In this document: positions 28,216 through 38,138 of the stretch, in pieces | How positions within the stretch are numbered: the stretch's first letter is position 1 | Layout of the letters: every line of letters begins with the position of its first letter | Source: Microvirga lupini | GTDB taxonomy: Bacteria; Pseudomonadota; Alphaproteobacteria; Rhizobiales; Beijerinckiaceae | DNA length: 50,676 bases | Direction: 5' to 3' | NCBI GenBank assembly: GCA_000517005.1 | Contig: KI911961.1 | Coordinates: forward strand, 19,163-69,838 | Notes under the pieces: model-generated | Seen by the model: only the letters and a program-made list of their open reading frames with translations | Told to the model about the DNA's origin: nothing | Database searches by the model: none | Program-made: the position numbers and the translations under genes

Positions 28216-29601
28216 CTATCCCACCGCCACCGGTTTTTTCACCATGATGGGCGTGCGCATGGTCACCAGTTCCTCCGCTGCCGTTGGGTGAACCGCGACG
28301 GTGCGGTCGAAATCGGCCTTGGTGGCCCCCATGGTGACGGCAATGCCGGCGAGCTGGATCATCTCGCCCGCATCGTGCCCCATGATGTGGACGCCCACGA
28401 CCTTGTCGGTCGCCTTGTCGACGATGAGCTTCATGAAGACCCGTTCCCTGCCGCCGGAGAGCGTGGCCTTCATAGGGCGGAAGGCGGTCTTGTAGACGTC
28501 GATATCGCCATAGACCGCCCGGGCTGCCGCCTCGCCGCAGCCGATCACGCCGATCTCCGGCGTCGAGAAAACGGCCGTGGGGATCAGGTCATGGTCGACG
28601 ATGGTGGGCTTGGCCCCGAACACCGTGTCCGCAAAGGCATGGCCCTCACGAATGGCGATAGGCGTCAGGTTGGCGCGATTGGTGACGTCACCCACCGCAT
28701 AGATCGAGGGGATGATCGTCTGCGAGTAGCCGTCCACCGGAATGGCGCCGACCTCGTCGACGGCGATGCCTGCATTCTCCAGACCGAGTCCCTTCGTGTT
28801 GGGCCGCCGTCCCGTGGCGACGAGAACCTGATCGACGGTGAGAATCGAACCATCGGACAGGGTCGCGGCGATGCCGCCAGCCGTCTTCTCAAGGCTCGTG
28901 AGGGTCGTGCTCAGAGCCAGCTTAATCCCGCGCTGGGCATAGGCCTCGCCGAGCGCATCGCGCACATCCTCGTCGAAGCCGCGCAGGAGCTTGTCGCCCC
29001 GGTGCAGCAACGTGACCTCGCTGCCGAGACCGGCGAAGATTCCGGCGAACTCGATCGCGATATAGCCGCCGCCGACGACCAGGATGCGCTTCGGCAGGCT
29101 CTCCAGATGGAAGACCTCGTTGGACGTGATGCCAAGCTCGCCGCCGGGGATGACCGGCTCCAGGGTCGGATGGGCTCCCACAGCCACGAGGATGTAACGA
29201 GCGCGGATGCGCGCGCCGGTCTTGAGCACATGGACCGTATGCGCATCCTCGATCACGGCGCGGCTGTCGACGACCTCGACGCCGGTCTTTTCCAGATTGG
29301 CCCGGTAGATGCTCTCGAGCCGGTCGATCTCCTTGTCCTTGTTGCGGATCAGGGTCGCCCAGTCGAAGCGCGTCTCGCTGAGGCTCCAGCCGAAGCCTTG
29401 CGCATCACGGAAATCGTCGGCGAAGCGGCTGGCGTAGACCATCAGCTTCTTCGGAACGCAGCCGCGGATGACGCAGGTTCCGCCGACCCGATACTCCTCC
29501 GCCAGCATGACCTTCGTGCCGTAGCCCGCCGCGATCCGCGCCGCGCGCACGCCGCCCGATCCGCCTCCGATCACGAAGAGGTCAACATCGAATGAGGACA
29601 T
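28216..29601 (-). CDS. gor: Glutathione-disulfide reductase
   Basis: A 461-residue flavoprotein, start MSSFDVDLF at 29601. The FAD site is VIGGGSGGVRAARIA, the redox-active disulfide GGTCVIRGCVPKK, the second dinucleotide site VVGGGYIAIEFAG, and the C-terminal catalytic HPTAAEE. It reduces GSSG with NADPH. The Atm1-type exporter at 5.7 kb is another part of glutathione physiology, but they are not linked in an operon. Confidence 0.96.
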   Translation of the reverse strand: MSSFDVDLFVIGGGSGGVRAARIAAGYGTKVMLAEEYRVGGTCVIRGCVPKKLMVYASRFADDFRDAQGFGWSLSETRFDWATLIRNKDKEIDRLESIYRANLEKTGVEVVDSRAVIEDAHTVHVLKTGARIRARYILVAVGAHPTLEPVIPGGELGITSNEVFHLESLPKRILVVGGGYIAIEFAGIFAGLGSEVTLLHRGDKLLRGFDEDVRDALGEAYAQRGIKLALSTTLTSLEKTAGGIAATLSDGSILTVDQVLVATGRRPNTKGLGLENAGIAVDEVGAIPVDGYSQTIIPSIYAVGDVTNRANLTPIAIREGHAFADTVFGAKPTIVDHDLIPTAVFSTPEIGVIGCGEAAARAVYGDIDVYKTAFRPMKATLSGGRERVFMKLIVDKATDKVVGVHIMGHDAGEMIQLAGIAVTMGATKADFDRTVAVHPTAAEELVTMRTPIMVKKPVAVG

Positions 29602-29831
29602 GGGGCGATCTCCGCTCAATTCTGCAACTCGGATTCATTCATATAAGGGCGGGTCTTCGACAACGCCGCCCGTCAGCCCCGCTTCGGGAACATGGCTGCT
29701 CACCGCATGCCGAAGCTCTTACGCGAAGGTTCGATAACGATAAAGGTGCAAGGCGCTTGCCGCCCCACTGTTCCCTCTTTAGGGTCTGCCGCGGCTCGCC
29801 GACCCGACGTCGGCGTTAATGGAGGAAACCT

Positions 29832-30803
29832 ATGAGCCAGTTTCGCAAAGGTCTTTGGCGCAGCGCACTCGCTGCGGCGGCCGTGGCAGGATTCGTGACA
29901 TCGGCGGCAGCTCAGATGGAGCTCAAGATCATGGCTCCGGCAGCACCCGGCGGCGGCTGGGACCAGACGGCCCGTTCGATGCAGCAGGCCCTGACTCAAT
30001 CCGGCATCGCCAAGAGCGTGCAGGTCACCAACGTTCCGGGCGCCGGCGGCTCCATCGGCATCGCCCAGCTCGTGAACAATTCCAAGGGTGACGGCAACCA
30101 GCTCATGGTCATGGGCTACGTGATGGTGGGCGCGCTTCTCACCAACAAGTCGCCCATCACCCTCGAGCAGACGACCCCGATCGCCCGCCTGACGGCGGAA
30201 TACGAGGCGATCGTGGTTCCGGCCAACTCGCCGATCAAGAACGCCAAGGTGCTGGCTGATGCCATCAAGGCCGATCCGGCCAAGGTGACCTGGGCGGGCG
30301 GCTCGGCAGGCGGCGTCGACCACATCGCGGCGGCTCTCTTCGCCAAGGCCGCGGGCGCCGATCCGACCAAGATCAACTACATCCCGTTCTCCGGCGGCGG
30401 CGAGGCCCTGGCAGCTATCCTTGGCGGCAAGGTGACGGCCGGCATTTCCGGTTACGGCGAATTCGAGAGCCAGATCAAGGCCGGCAAGCTGCGTCTCATC
30501 GGTCTTAGCACCCCGGCCGACAAGGCCACCGCCGACCTGCCGTCGATCAAGGCGCAGGGCATCGATCTCGAGATCGCCAACTGGCGTGCCGTTGTCGCGC
30601 CTCCCGGCATCTCCGCTGACCAGAAGAAGGCCCTGACGGACGCCATGGACAAGATGGCCAAGTCCAAGGAGTGGCAGGAAATCCTGAAGGCCAAGGGCTG
30701 GGAGGATTCCTACGTGTCCGGTGATGCCTTCGCCAAGATCCTTGCCGACGAGCAGGCGCGCACGAAAGAAGTGCTCACTGCGGTGGGGCTGGTGAAGTCT
30801 TAA
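29832..30803 (+). CDS. Tripartite tricarboxylate transporter, binding protein (TctC)
   Basis: A 323-residue periplasmic receptor. A signal peptide covers residues 1 to about 27 (TSAAAQ). The Bug/TctC fold begins with LKIMAPAAPGGGWDQTAR and includes VTNVPGAGGSIG and WAGGSAGGVDH. It captures a carboxylate (citrate-like or other) for the TctA/TctB membrane proteins downstream. Start preceded by GGAGG. A terminator-like hairpin separates it from tctB, probably setting higher receptor expression. Confidence 0.94.
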   Translation: MSQFRKGLWRSALAAAAVAGFVTSAAAQMELKIMAPAAPGGGWDQTARSMQQALTQSGIAKSVQVTNVPGAGGSIGIAQLVNNSKGDGNQLMVMGYVMVGALLTNKSPITLEQTTPIARLTAEYEAIVVPANSPIKNAKVLADAIKADPAKVTWAGGSAGGVDHIAAALFAKAAGADPTKINYIPFSGGGEALAAILGGKVTAGISGYGEFESQIKAGKLRLIGLSTPADKATADLPSIKAQGIDLEIANWRAVVAPPGISADQKKALTDAMDKMAKSKEWQEILKAKGWEDSYVSGDAFAKILADEQARTKEVLTAVGLVKS

Positions 30804-30825
30804 ATTTCAAGATAAAGGCCGTTGG

Positions 30826-30861
30826 AAGCGCCGCGTTCTCGGAGCGCGGCGCTTCTTTTTT
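30826..30861 (+). terminator. Intra-operon terminator after tctC
   Basis: AAGCGCCGCG (30826-30835), nine-base loop, CGCGGCGCTT (30845-30854), then a T-rich tail. Perfect 10-bp stem. Located 23 bases after the tctC stop and 10 before the tctB start, so it probably gives partial readthrough. Confidence 0.85.
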
Positions 30862-30871
30862 GGGATAACCT

Positions 30872-31345
30872 ATGACCACATCACCCCAGTGGCGCATCGA
30901 CGTGGCAGGTCTCGTCATCGCGCTCATTCTTCTTGTCCTCGCCGGCGTGGTCTGGTGGGACATGACCAAGCTCCAGATTCTCTCCCCTTATGATCTCGGT
31001 CCGAAGGTCATGCCCGTCATCGTCTCGGCCGGCCTGACCCTGCTCGCCATCGGCAACGGCATCGGAGCATTGCGGGGCGATCTCCCAGCCCGCGACAGCC
31101 TCGACTGGAGGCCGATCCTGCTGATCCTCGGCGGACTCGCCTGCCTGATCGTCCTTATCCGCTTCGGCGGCGGCTTCATGATCGGTACGGCCATTCTGTT
31201 CGCGACGACCTCGGCAGCCTTCGGACGCCGCGCGTTCCTGACGGATCTCCTAATCGGAGCCGTGCTGGCCGTCGTCATCTATCTTCTCTTTGCCAAGCTC
31301 TTGACCCTGTCCCTGCCGGCCGGGCCGCTCGAGCGCCTGTTCTGA
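30872..31345 (+). CDS. Tripartite tricarboxylate transporter, small membrane subunit (TctB)
   Basis: A 157-residue integral membrane protein with about four hydrophobic helices (residues about 10-30, 50-70, 80-115, 125-145), as in TctB. It follows the binding protein and precedes TctA by eight bases. It is poorly conserved in sequence, so the assignment rests on size, topology and position. Confidence 0.9.
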   Translation: MTTSPQWRIDVAGLVIALILLVLAGVVWWDMTKLQILSPYDLGPKVMPVIVSAGLTLLAIGNGIGALRGDLPARDSLDWRPILLILGGLACLIVLIRFGGGFMIGTAILFATTSAAFGRRAFLTDLLIGAVLAVVIYLLFAKLLTLSLPAGPLERLF

Positions 31346-31353
31346 GGCCCGCC

Positions 31354-32853
31354 ATGGAAGCCTTCACCTCCCTCGCGAGCGGCCTCGCCGTCGCCATTCA
31401 GCCGATGAACCTGCTGTTCGCGCTCGTCGGCGTCCTTCTCGGCACCGCGGTCGGCGTTCTGCCCGGCATCGGCCCGGCGCTCACCGTGGCGCTGCTCCTG
31501 CCGATCACCTTCAAGCTCGATCCGGCCGGCTCCATCATCATGTTCGCCGGCATCTATTACGGCGGCATGTATGGTGGCTCGACCACCGCCATCCTGATCA
31601 ATACGCCTGGTGAAAGCGCCTCCATGGCGACGGCGCTCGAAGGCAACCTGATGGCCAAGGCCGGCCGCGGCGGCCCGGCGCTCGCCACCGCCGCCATCGG
31701 CTCCTTCGTGGCCGGCACGATCGCGACGCTGGGGCTCACGCTGCTCGCTCCCTATCTCGTGGAAATTGCCGTGAGCTTCGGGCCGGAGGATTATTTCGCC
31801 CTGATGGTCGTGGCCTTCGTGACCGTCTCGGCCACCTTTGGCGATTCTCCAATCCGGGGCCTGACCAGCCTCTTCATCGGCCTTCTGCTCGGGCTTGTGG
31901 GCATCGACATTCTCTCCGGCCAGTCCCGCCTCAGCTTCGGCGTGCCGGAGCTCTATGACAATATCGAGGTGACGACCCTGGCCGTCGGCCTCTTCGCGGT
32001 TGGCGAAGCGCTCTATGTGGCCTCGCGCCGGCATGTCCATGAGGAGAAGCTCGAGGCCGTCCGTGGCTCGCTCTGGATGACCAAGGAGGACTGGAAGCGT
32101 TCCTGGAAGCCCTGGCTGCGCGGCACCGCCTATGGCTTCCCGATCGGGGCGCTTCCCGCCGGCGGCGCGGAAATCCCGACCTTCCTGTCCTATGCCACCG
32201 AGAAGCGTCTCACGAAGCATCCGGAGGATTTCGGCAAGGGCGCCATCGAAGGCGTCGCCGGACCGGAAGCCGCCAACAATGCGTCTGCCGCCGGCACCCT
32301 GGTGCCGCTCCTGACGCTCGGCCTTCCGACCTCCGCGACGGCCGCCATGCTGCTCGCCGGCTTCCAGCAATACGGCCTCAACCCGGGCCCCCTGCTGTTT
32401 GCCGAGCAACCCAATCTGGTGTGGGGCCTGATCGCCAGCCTGTTCATCGCCAATGCCATGCTGCTAGTGCTGAACCTGCCGCTGGTCGGCCTGTGGGTCC
32501 GTCTCCTGGCGATCCCGCAACCCTGGCTCTATGCGGGCATTCTGGTCTTCGCCACCATGGGCACCATCGCGGCCAATCCGTCCCCGGTCGAACTCATCAT
32601 GCTGACGGTGTTCGGCGTGCTCGGCTTCCTGATGCGGCGCTTCGACTTCCCCATCGCCCCGGTCGTCGTCGGCCTGATCCTGGGCCCGATCGCAGAAAGC
32701 CAGCTGCGGCGGGCGCTGTCGATCAGCCTGGGCGATCCGATGGTGCTGCTGCAGAGCCCGATCTCGGCGACGCTGCTCGCCATTGCCCTGATCGCCCTGA
32801 TCCTGCCCTTCTTCCTGAAAGGCCTAGGACGCTTCAAGGCGGTCGAGGATTAA
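31354..32853 (+). CDS. Tripartite tricarboxylate transporter, large permease (TctA)
   Basis: A 499-residue permease with about ten or more hydrophobic segments. Conserved TctA motifs include [17 protein letters not shown] (about 32-48), [20 protein letters not shown] and [21 protein letters not shown]. It couples uptake to an ion gradient and works with TctB and TctC. It ends 10 bases before a strong terminator. Confidence 0.96.
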   Translation: MEAFTSLASGLAVAIQPMNLLFALVGVLLGTAVGVLPGIGPALTVALLLPITFKLDPAGSIIMFAGIYYGGMYGGSTTAILINTPGESASMATALEGNLMAKAGRGGPALATAAIGSFVAGTIATLGLTLLAPYLVEIAVSFGPEDYFALMVVAFVTVSATFGDSPIRGLTSLFIGLLLGLVGIDILSGQSRLSFGVPELYDNIEVTTLAVGLFAVGEALYVASRRHVHEEKLEAVRGSLWMTKEDWKRSWKPWLRGTAYGFPIGALPAGGAEIPTFLSYATEKRLTKHPEDFGKGAIEGVAGPEAANNASAAGTLVPLLTLGLPTSATAAMLLAGFQQYGLNPGPLLFAEQPNLVWGLIASLFIANAMLLVLNLPLVGLWVRLLAIPQPWLYAGILVFATMGTIAANPSPVELIMLTVFGVLGFLMRRFDFPIAPVVVGLILGPIAESQLRRALSISLGDPMVLLQSPISATLLAIALIALILPFFLKGLGRFKAVED

Positions 32854-32863
32854 CGCTAAAAAG

Positions 32864-32890
32864 AAAGGCCCGGGAAACCGGGCCTTTTTT
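32864..32890. terminator. Bidirectional rho-independent terminator
   Basis: AAAGGCCCGG (32864-32873), loop GAAA, CCGGGCCTTT (32878-32887) and further Ts to 32890. Ends the TctA transcript and, on the other strand, the DUF2059 gene. Confidence 0.93.
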
Positions 32891-32912
32891 CGTATCGGTA
32901 CAGCAACCGATC

Positions 32913-33419
32913 TCAGTTCAGCTGATGCCCGCGCTTGCCCATTTCCTCGCGGGCACGGGTCATGATGAATTCCGAAGTCCTCTGGGTCCAGATCGCCATA
33001 TCGCGGACGATGGCATCGAGAATGCCCGGCTGCAGCTGCACCCATTTCTGGCCGACCGGCGACTTGTAGAAGGTCGTAAGCTCCTTCAGCTCCGCCTCGC
33101 TGAAGCGAGAGGCGAGGATCCGTGCCGTGGCATCGATCATCTCCTTCTTTTTCTGGTCGACCTCAGGACGGATGAGCGCCACCACCTGCTCCAGATCCTG
33201 GCGGATCTCGGGGCGCGTCACGTTCATCTGCTGAAGCTGGTTGAGCATCGGACCGGTCATGGCATCGAAGGCGCCGGTCAGACCGGAGCTGATGGCGACT
33301 TCGCTGGCAGCGGCCAGCTGGCTGGCGCTGGGCTGCTGTGCCTGCTGCGCGAAAGCCGGACTTGCAAGCATGAGCAGCGCGGCGGAGATCGCGGCCAGGC
33401 GGGAGGCGTTGCGGATCAT
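32913..33419 (-). CDS. DUF2059 secreted protein
   Basis: A 168-residue protein, start MIRNASRL at 33419, with GGAG about nine bases upstream. A signal peptide ends near SPAFAQ. The mature, mainly helical part contains the DUF2059 region (LASRFSEAELKELTTFYKSPVGQKW). The function is unknown; the family is common in proteobacterial periplasms. rpiA lies just upstream on the same strand. Confidence 0.92.
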   Translation of the reverse strand: MIRNASRLAAISAALLMLASPAFAQQAQQPSASQLAAASEVAISSGLTGAFDAMTGPMLNQLQQMNVTRPEIRQDLEQVVALIRPEVDQKKKEMIDATARILASRFSEAELKELTTFYKSPVGQKWVQLQPGILDAIVRDMAIWTQRTSEFIMTRAREEMGKRGHQLN

Positions 33420-33449
33420 AGAAGTGGCTCCAATCGTCATAGCTTATGG

Positions 33450-34148
33450 TCAGAGCTGACCGAGTTCGACGAGCCCGTCAGCCGTTGCGAGGATCGCCCC
33501 GGTGGCAAGGCCCAGGAAAAGACCGTGCTCCACCACGCCGGGAATGTTGTTCAGCGTCGAGGCAAGCACGTTCGGCTTGTCGATGCGCCCGAGATGCGCA
33601 TCGAGAATGAAATGGCCCCCATCCGTGACATAGGCCGCCCCGTCGGGGGCATGCCGGAGATGCAGCTCGCCGCCGCTCATGCCGAGGCTGTCCAGCAGCC
33701 TGACGATGGCCCGCTCCGTGGCCGTGAGGCCGAAGGGCGCGACCTCGATGGGGAGAGGAAAGCGACCGAGCTTCGAGACATGCTTCGACCCGTCGGCAAT
33801 CACGATCATCCGCTGGCTCGCGGAGGCGACGATCTTCTCGCGCAGGAGAGCGCCGCCGCCGCCTTTGATGAGGCGCAGGTCGTCGTCGAGTTCGTCGGCT
33901 CCGTCGACCGTCAGGTCGAGGTCCGGGGTCTCGTCGAGGGTCGACAGGGGAATGCCTTCGCGCTGCGCCTGGTCGCGGGTCGCCTCGGATGTGGGAACGC
34001 CCACCACCTTGAGCCCACTCCGGACCCGCTCGCCGATGGCCGCAACGAAATGCGCCGCGGTCGAGCCGGTGCCCAAACCCAGCCTCATGCCGTCCGTGAC
34101 GAGCTCGGCAGCCCGTTCGGCTGCAGCACGCTTGAGATTGTCGCTCAC
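33450..34148 (-). CDS. rpiA: Ribose-5-phosphate isomerase A
   Basis: A 232-residue isomerase interconverting ribose 5-phosphate and ribulose 5-phosphate. Family motifs [11 protein letters not shown] (about 24-34), VDGADELD (about 80-87) and the phosphate loop [11 protein letters not shown] (about 93-103) hold the active Asp, Lys and Glu residues. Length is standard. DUF2059 follows about 30 bases downstream, probably in the same transcript. Confidence 0.97.
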   Translation of the reverse strand: MSDNLKRAAAERAAELVTDGMRLGLGTGSTAAHFVAAIGERVRSGLKVVGVPTSEATRDQAQREGIPLSTLDETPDLDLTVDGADELDDDLRLIKGGGGALLREKIVASASQRMIVIADGSKHVSKLGRFPLPIEVAPFGLTATERAIVRLLDSLGMSGGELHLRHAPDGAAYVTDGGHFILDAHLGRIDKPNVLASTLNNIPGVVEHGLFLGLATGAILATADGLVELGQL

Positions 34149-34270
34149 TGAAATCCTCTAAGAATGCGTCCGCTCTGGCCTGCGAAAGCTGTTTTGCTCG
34201 CCTCTAGCATGTCAGGACAGTTGAAAGAAAGAACGTTTCACCTTTGGTCGGTCGTAGAATTCCCCGCCTA

Positions 34271-34320
34271 GAGCATCGAACCCAAAAGTGGAATCCGCTT
34301 TTAGGATCAATCCGATGCTC
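34271..34320. repeat. Palindromic repeat family 4
   Basis: Outer arms GAGCATCG (34271-34278) and CGATGCTC (34313-34320), inner arms CCAAAAGTGG and CCGCTTTTAGG around AAT. Only one copy is in the window. Similar elements are common in this bacterial order. Located between rpiA and a secreted protein gene. Confidence 0.7.
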
Positions 34321-34338
34321 CTTCTCTGGACTGGCGCC

Positions 34339-34794
34339 TCAGGGACGCTGCGGCGAGGCCCCCGTACCCGAGCTGGCGCTCGGCGTGGCCGCCGTCGGTG
34401 CAGCCGTCGATGCGGCAGGCGAAGGGGTCATCTGAGGCGTGCAGACCACCCGCTCGTCGAACACGTAGCAGACGCTCATCTGGCCGGTCCGATAATTGAC
34501 CCGGAACACCCCCCCTTCCCGCTCGTGGCGGGAGGCAACCAGTCCATACTCTCCGGGCGTCTGGGCTCCGGCACCCTCGCCTGCACTGTAGCAGAGCGTG
34601 ACCCCGACCGTACCCTCCTGTAGACCATATTGGCAGGAGCTCACCTCGCCGGTGATCCGATCGATCCTATAAATCCTGTTCAGGTCTGTCTGAGGTGCAG
34701 GCACGAACTCATAAGATGCCGCCAGGGCGGTGCCGGAGAGCCCTCCCAGCGCCAGGACTGCCGAAATCAACGCTGCGGAACCAAGGGGCCGCAT
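34339..34794 (-). CDS. Hypothetical secreted protein
   Basis: A 151-residue protein with a signal peptide (residues 1 to about 25, TALAAS). The mature part contains two similar units ending in cysteines: RIYRIDRITGEVSSCQYG and VFRVNYRTGQMSVCYVF, suggesting a small beta-sheet domain with a repeated strand. The C-terminal 35 residues are Ala/Pro/Ser/Thr-rich and probably disordered. Family not recognised. Confidence 0.8.
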   Translation of the reverse strand: MRPLGSAALISAVLALGGLSGTALAASYEFVPAPQTDLNRIYRIDRITGEVSSCQYGLQEGTVGVTLCYSAGEGAGAQTPGEYGLVASRHEREGGVFRVNYRTGQMSVCYVFDERVVCTPQMTPSPAASTAAPTAATPSASSGTGASPQRP

Positions 34795-34885
34795 TCATCA
34801 CTCCATCCGGTAAGAACGAATCAACCATAGGCACCATATCATCCCAAGGCTTGATTCCCTTGCCTCCAGCAGGTAGCCGACCTTC

Positions 34886-35587
34886 ATGGCCATTGATACC
34901 CCGCACAACGTCTCGCCCATCGCCGTCTTCGACCTCGATGGAACCCTGGCAGACACGGCCGGCGACCTCGTCGGGACCCTCAACGTGATCCTCGAACGGG
35001 AGGGCCTCGCCCCCCTGCCAGTGGCCAAGGCGCGCGACATGATCGGCGCCGGCGCACGGGCCCTGATCGAGCGCGGCTTCGAGGCCGCCGGCAAGGAGCT
35101 GACCCCCGCCCATCTCGACGAGCTGTTCCGGCAGTTCATGGTCCATTACGGGGAGAATATCTGCGTCTGGACCGAGCTCTATCCGGGCGTGGCCGCAGCC
35201 CTGGACCGGCTGGAAGAGGCAGGCTTCATCCTGGCGGTGTGCACCAACAAGGTCGAGGAGCATTCGGTGAAGCTGCTCGACGAGCTCGGCATCGGCCACC
35301 GCTTCGCGGCTAATTGCGGCCGCGACACGTTCCCCTATTTCAAGCCCGACCCGCGCCACCTGACCCTGACCATCGAGCACGCCGGAGGAAGCCCGGCCCG
35401 GGCGGTCATGATCGGCGATTCCCGGACGGATATCGTGACGGCGCAGAATGCCGGCATCCCCGTAGTCGCGGTCCCGTTCGGCTATACCGACGTGCCGGTC
35501 CGCGAGTTGGGACCCGATCTCGTCATCGACCATTTCGACGATCTGTTCGCTGCCGTGCAGGCGGTCATGAGGCCGCTGGCGGCCTGA
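34886..35587 (+). CDS. gph: Phosphoglycolate phosphatase (HAD family)
   Basis: A 233-residue HAD hydrolase. Motif I is FDLDGTLAD (about 16-24) with both aspartates, motif II VCTNK, motif III Lys before GRDTFPYFKPDP, and motif IV GDSRTDI. It resembles Gph, which removes phosphate from 2-phosphoglycolate. HAD specificity is hard to read from sequence, so the substrate is likely but not certain. A tRNA-Val gene in the opposite direction follows. Confidence 0.9.
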   Translation: MAIDTPHNVSPIAVFDLDGTLADTAGDLVGTLNVILEREGLAPLPVAKARDMIGAGARALIERGFEAAGKELTPAHLDELFRQFMVHYGENICVWTELYPGVAAALDRLEEAGFILAVCTNKVEEHSVKLLDELGIGHRFAANCGRDTFPYFKPDPRHLTLTIEHAGGSPARAVMIGDSRTDIVTAQNAGIPVVAVPFGYTDVPVRELGPDLVIDHFDDLFAAVQAVMRPLAA

Positions 35588-35654
35588 CGCACGGCAAGTC
35601 CCGTGCGCGACGCATCGCACACGAAAAAGTGAAGCTCGGCTTGTCAGGAAGGAA

Positions 35655-35729
35655 TGGTGGGCGCGACAGGGATTGAACCTGTGACCCTTCGCGTGTGAAG
35701 CGAATGCTCTCCCGCTGAGCTACGCGCCC
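35655..35729 (-). tRNA. tRNA-Val (CAC)
   Basis: A 75-nt cloverleaf on the minus strand: acceptor GGGCGCG/CGCGCCC, anticodon loop TTCACAC giving CAC, T-loop TTCAATC, and an encoded CCA (35655-35657). No integrase or foreign-looking DNA lies beside it. Confidence 0.96.
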
Positions 35730-35976
35730 TGACAAGGGCCTTCTAAAGGCGCAGAACCCCTGGCGTCAAGCCAAAGAAGCAGGTGCCACGCTAAGTATTT
35801 TGTGCCGCGAATTGTGGCACCCTGGCCTTAACCGCTCACTTACGATGTGGCGGGAATGAGGCATTTCCGCACTAGGATTTTATAGCAAAACCTTGATAAA
35901 GCTTGGATCCGAAGCGGGGCTGTTGCGTTGAGCAATTGCAGAACCCGCAACCAACCATGTTTTATCTGAGGCAATA

Positions 35977-36562
35977 ATGGGACGCACTCGCGTTGCCCTC
36001 TCCGGGCTCGTCTGCGCCTTCGTCGCCCTGGCGACGCCGGCTGCGGCATTTACGGCAATCGACCCCCTCACCCGCCAGCCGCTCTACAGCGCGGAAGAGG
36101 CCCTGAAGGCCCAGGCCGCGCCGGTTCCGCGCGAGGTCGTCACCTTCACCGGGCGTTATGCTCCCGGCACCATCGTCGTGTCCACCAGCGAACGCCGCCT
36201 CTGGTACGTGCTCGGCAATGGTCAGGCCATTCAATACGGCGTCGGCGTGGGCCGTCCGGGCTTCACCTGGGCGGGCTCCCACTCCATCACCATGAAGCGC
36301 GAATGGCCGGATTGGCGCCCCCCCGGCAGCCATGCTCAAGCGCCGTCCCGACCTGCCCCGCTATATGAAGGGCGGCCCGGACAATCCGCTCGGCGCCCGC
36401 GCCCTCTATATCGGCAGCACGATCTACCGCATCCACGGATCGAACGAGCCGGAGACCATCGGCGAAGCCGTCTCTTCGGGCTGCATCCGCATGACCAACG
36501 ATGACGTCATGGACCTCTACAACCGCGCCAAGGTCGGCGCGCGGGTCGTGGTTCTTCGGTAA
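35977..36562 (+). pseudogene. L,D-transpeptidase (YkuD), frameshifted
   Basis: A signal peptide (1 to about 24) and the start of the YkuD domain (GTIVVSTSERRLWYVL) are in the first frame up to WPDWRPP. The catalytic part (MLKRRPDLPRYMKGG, then IHGSN and SSGCIRMTNDDV with active Cys) is in the next frame to 36562. Seven Cs at 36318-36324 would be six in an intact gene (WRPPAAMLKRR). 586 bases is one over a multiple of three. If intact it would make 3-3 peptidoglycan crosslinks or anchor proteins in the periplasm. Confidence 0.9.
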
Positions 36563-36573
36563 GCCCCCCCTCC

Positions 36574-36613
36574 CGTCATGGCCGGCCTTGTGCCGGCCAT
36601 CCCGACGTGAAGA
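36574..36613. repeat. Palindromic repeat family 3, copy B
   Basis: ATGGCCGGC and GCCGGCCAT flank CTTGT, closely matching 12564-12600. It begins 12 bases after the L,D-transpeptidase stop and ends before the convergent DUF971 gene. Confidence 0.9.
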
Positions 36614-36628
36614 GCTTCAACCGGCTCT

Positions 36629-36997
36629 TCAACGCACCCGGTCCCGCGACAGCCCTTTGGCTGCCAATTCGTCGAGATAGGCCTGCCACTTCTCCTCCTG
36701 CTCCGCTCCGAGCCGGTAGAGGTAGTCCCAGCCGTAAATCCCGCTGTCGTGCATGTCGTCGAAGATGAGCTTGACGGCGTAATTGCCTACCGGCTCGACG
36801 CCGATGATCTCCACCTCCCGCTTGCCCGGCACTGTTTTGCGCTCGGCGGGACTATGCCCCTGAACCTCGGCCGAGGGGCTCGTCACCCGCAAATATTCGG
36901 CAGGCAGGTCGAAAGCCGTGCCGTCGTCGAAGGCGATGCGCAGGCTGCGCCTGTCCTTGGCAAGGCGGAGTTCCGTCGGCCAGCGCTCAGATGTCAT
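36629..36997 (-). CDS. DUF971 (GBBH-like N-terminal domain) protein
   Basis: A 122-residue protein, start MTSERWP at 36997. A longer open frame runs on to 37888 but it is antisense to moaA. Motifs [19 protein letters not shown] and the C-terminal [12 protein letters not shown] are those of DUF971, related to the N-terminus of gamma-butyrobetaine hydroxylase. The function is unsettled; family members occur beside Fe-S and cofactor genes. Here it is divergent from moaA, an Fe-S enzyme, with 93 bases between. Confidence 0.9.
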   Translation of the reverse strand: MTSERWPTELRLAKDRRSLRIAFDDGTAFDLPAEYLRVTSPSAEVQGHSPAERKTVPGKREVEIIGVEPVGNYAVKLIFDDMHDSGIYGWDYLYRLGAEQEEKWQAYLDELAAKGLSRDRVR

Positions 36998-37090
36998 GGC
37001 CTCGACCCCTTTCCTGGTTTGCCATTTCACGCTAACTGCTTGATCATCAAATTGAAGGCAAGCTTTCGCGCGAACAAGGATTTCTCCGCC

Positions 37091-38128
37091 ATGCGGGCCT
37101 TTCCGGCTCATCTCGAGAATTCCGATACCGGCCGGTCCCTTTTGGATCCGTTTGGCCGGGCGATCACCTATCTTCGCGTGTCGGTGACGGATCGCTGCGA
37201 TTTTCGCTGCGTCTATTGCATGTCCGAGGACATGGCCTTCCTGCCCAAGCGCGACCTGCTCACCCTGGAAGAGCTCGACCGCATCTGTTCGGCCTTCGTC
37301 GACAGGGGCGTGCGCAAGCTGCGGATCACCGGCGGCGAGCCTCTGGTGCGGCGGGACATCATGACCCTGTTCGGCTCCCTGTCCCGTCATCTGGATTCGG
37401 GCGCCCTCGACGAACTCACGGTCACCACCAACGGCTCGCAGCTCGCCCGCCATGCGAAGGACCTCGCCGCCTGCGGCGTGAAGCGGATCAACGTGTCCAT
37501 CGACACCCTCGATGCCGACAAGTTCCGCCGCATCACCCGCTGGGGCGACCTGACCAAGGTGCTGCAGGGGCTCGATGCCGCGCAGAATGCCGGCCTCAGG
37601 ATCAAGATCAACACCGTCGCTCTCAAAGGCGTGAACGAGGACGAGATCGAATCCCTGGTCGAATGGGCGCATGGGCGCGGCATGGACCTCACTCTCATCG
37701 AGGTGATGCCGCTGGGCGAGATCGAAGGGCAGCGTGTCGACCAGTTCCTGCCCCTCTCGCTGGTGCGCGCACGGCTCGCGGCACATTATGAGCTGGAGGA
37801 TCTTGCCGACCGCACTGGTGGACCGGCACGGTATGTGCGGGTGAAGGAGACCGGTGGACGACTTGGCTTCATCACGCCGATGACCCACAATTTCTGCGAA
37901 AGCTGCAACCGGGTGCGTCTCACCTGCACCGGCCAGCTCTTCATGTGCTTAGGGCAGGAGGACGCCGCCGACCTGCGGGCACCGGTGCGCGCTTCCGAGA
38001 GCAACGAGCTTCTCGAACGGGCCATCGTCGATGCCATCGCCCGCAAGCCGAAGGGGCACGACTTCATCATCGACCGGCGCCACGCCCGACCCGCGCTGAG
38101 CCGCCATATGAGCGTGACAGGGGGCTGA
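37091..38128 (+). CDS. moaA: GTP 3',8-cyclase (molybdopterin synthesis)
   Basis: A 345-residue radical SAM enzyme starting molybdenum cofactor synthesis. The first Fe-S site is CDFRCVYC (C-x3-C-x2-C, about residues 36-43), the SAM site includes TGGEPLVR, and the second cluster is [12 protein letters not shown]. The C-terminus ends in the family's Gly-Gly needed for activity. Start ATG 37091 is chosen because the in-frame extension to 36749 overlaps DUF971. The binding protein gene follows 10 bases later. Confidence 0.97.
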   Translation: MRAFPAHLENSDTGRSLLDPFGRAITYLRVSVTDRCDFRCVYCMSEDMAFLPKRDLLTLEELDRICSAFVDRGVRKLRITGGEPLVRRDIMTLFGSLSRHLDSGALDELTVTTNGSQLARHAKDLAACGVKRINVSIDTLDADKFRRITRWGDLTKVLQGLDAAQNAGLRIKINTVALKGVNEDEIESLVEWAHGRGMDLTLIEVMPLGEIEGQRVDQFLPLSLVRARLAAHYELEDLADRTGGPARYVRVKETGGRLGFITPMTHNFCESCNRVRLTCTGQLFMCLGQEDAADLRAPVRASESNELLERAIVDAIARKPKGHDFIIDRRHARPALSRHMSVTGG

Positions 38129-38138
38129 GCGCTTTTCC

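Noticed and set aside
36998-37888. Extension of the DUF971 frame
   Set aside because: It is antisense to moaA and lacks domains; DUF971 proteins are normally about 120 residues.
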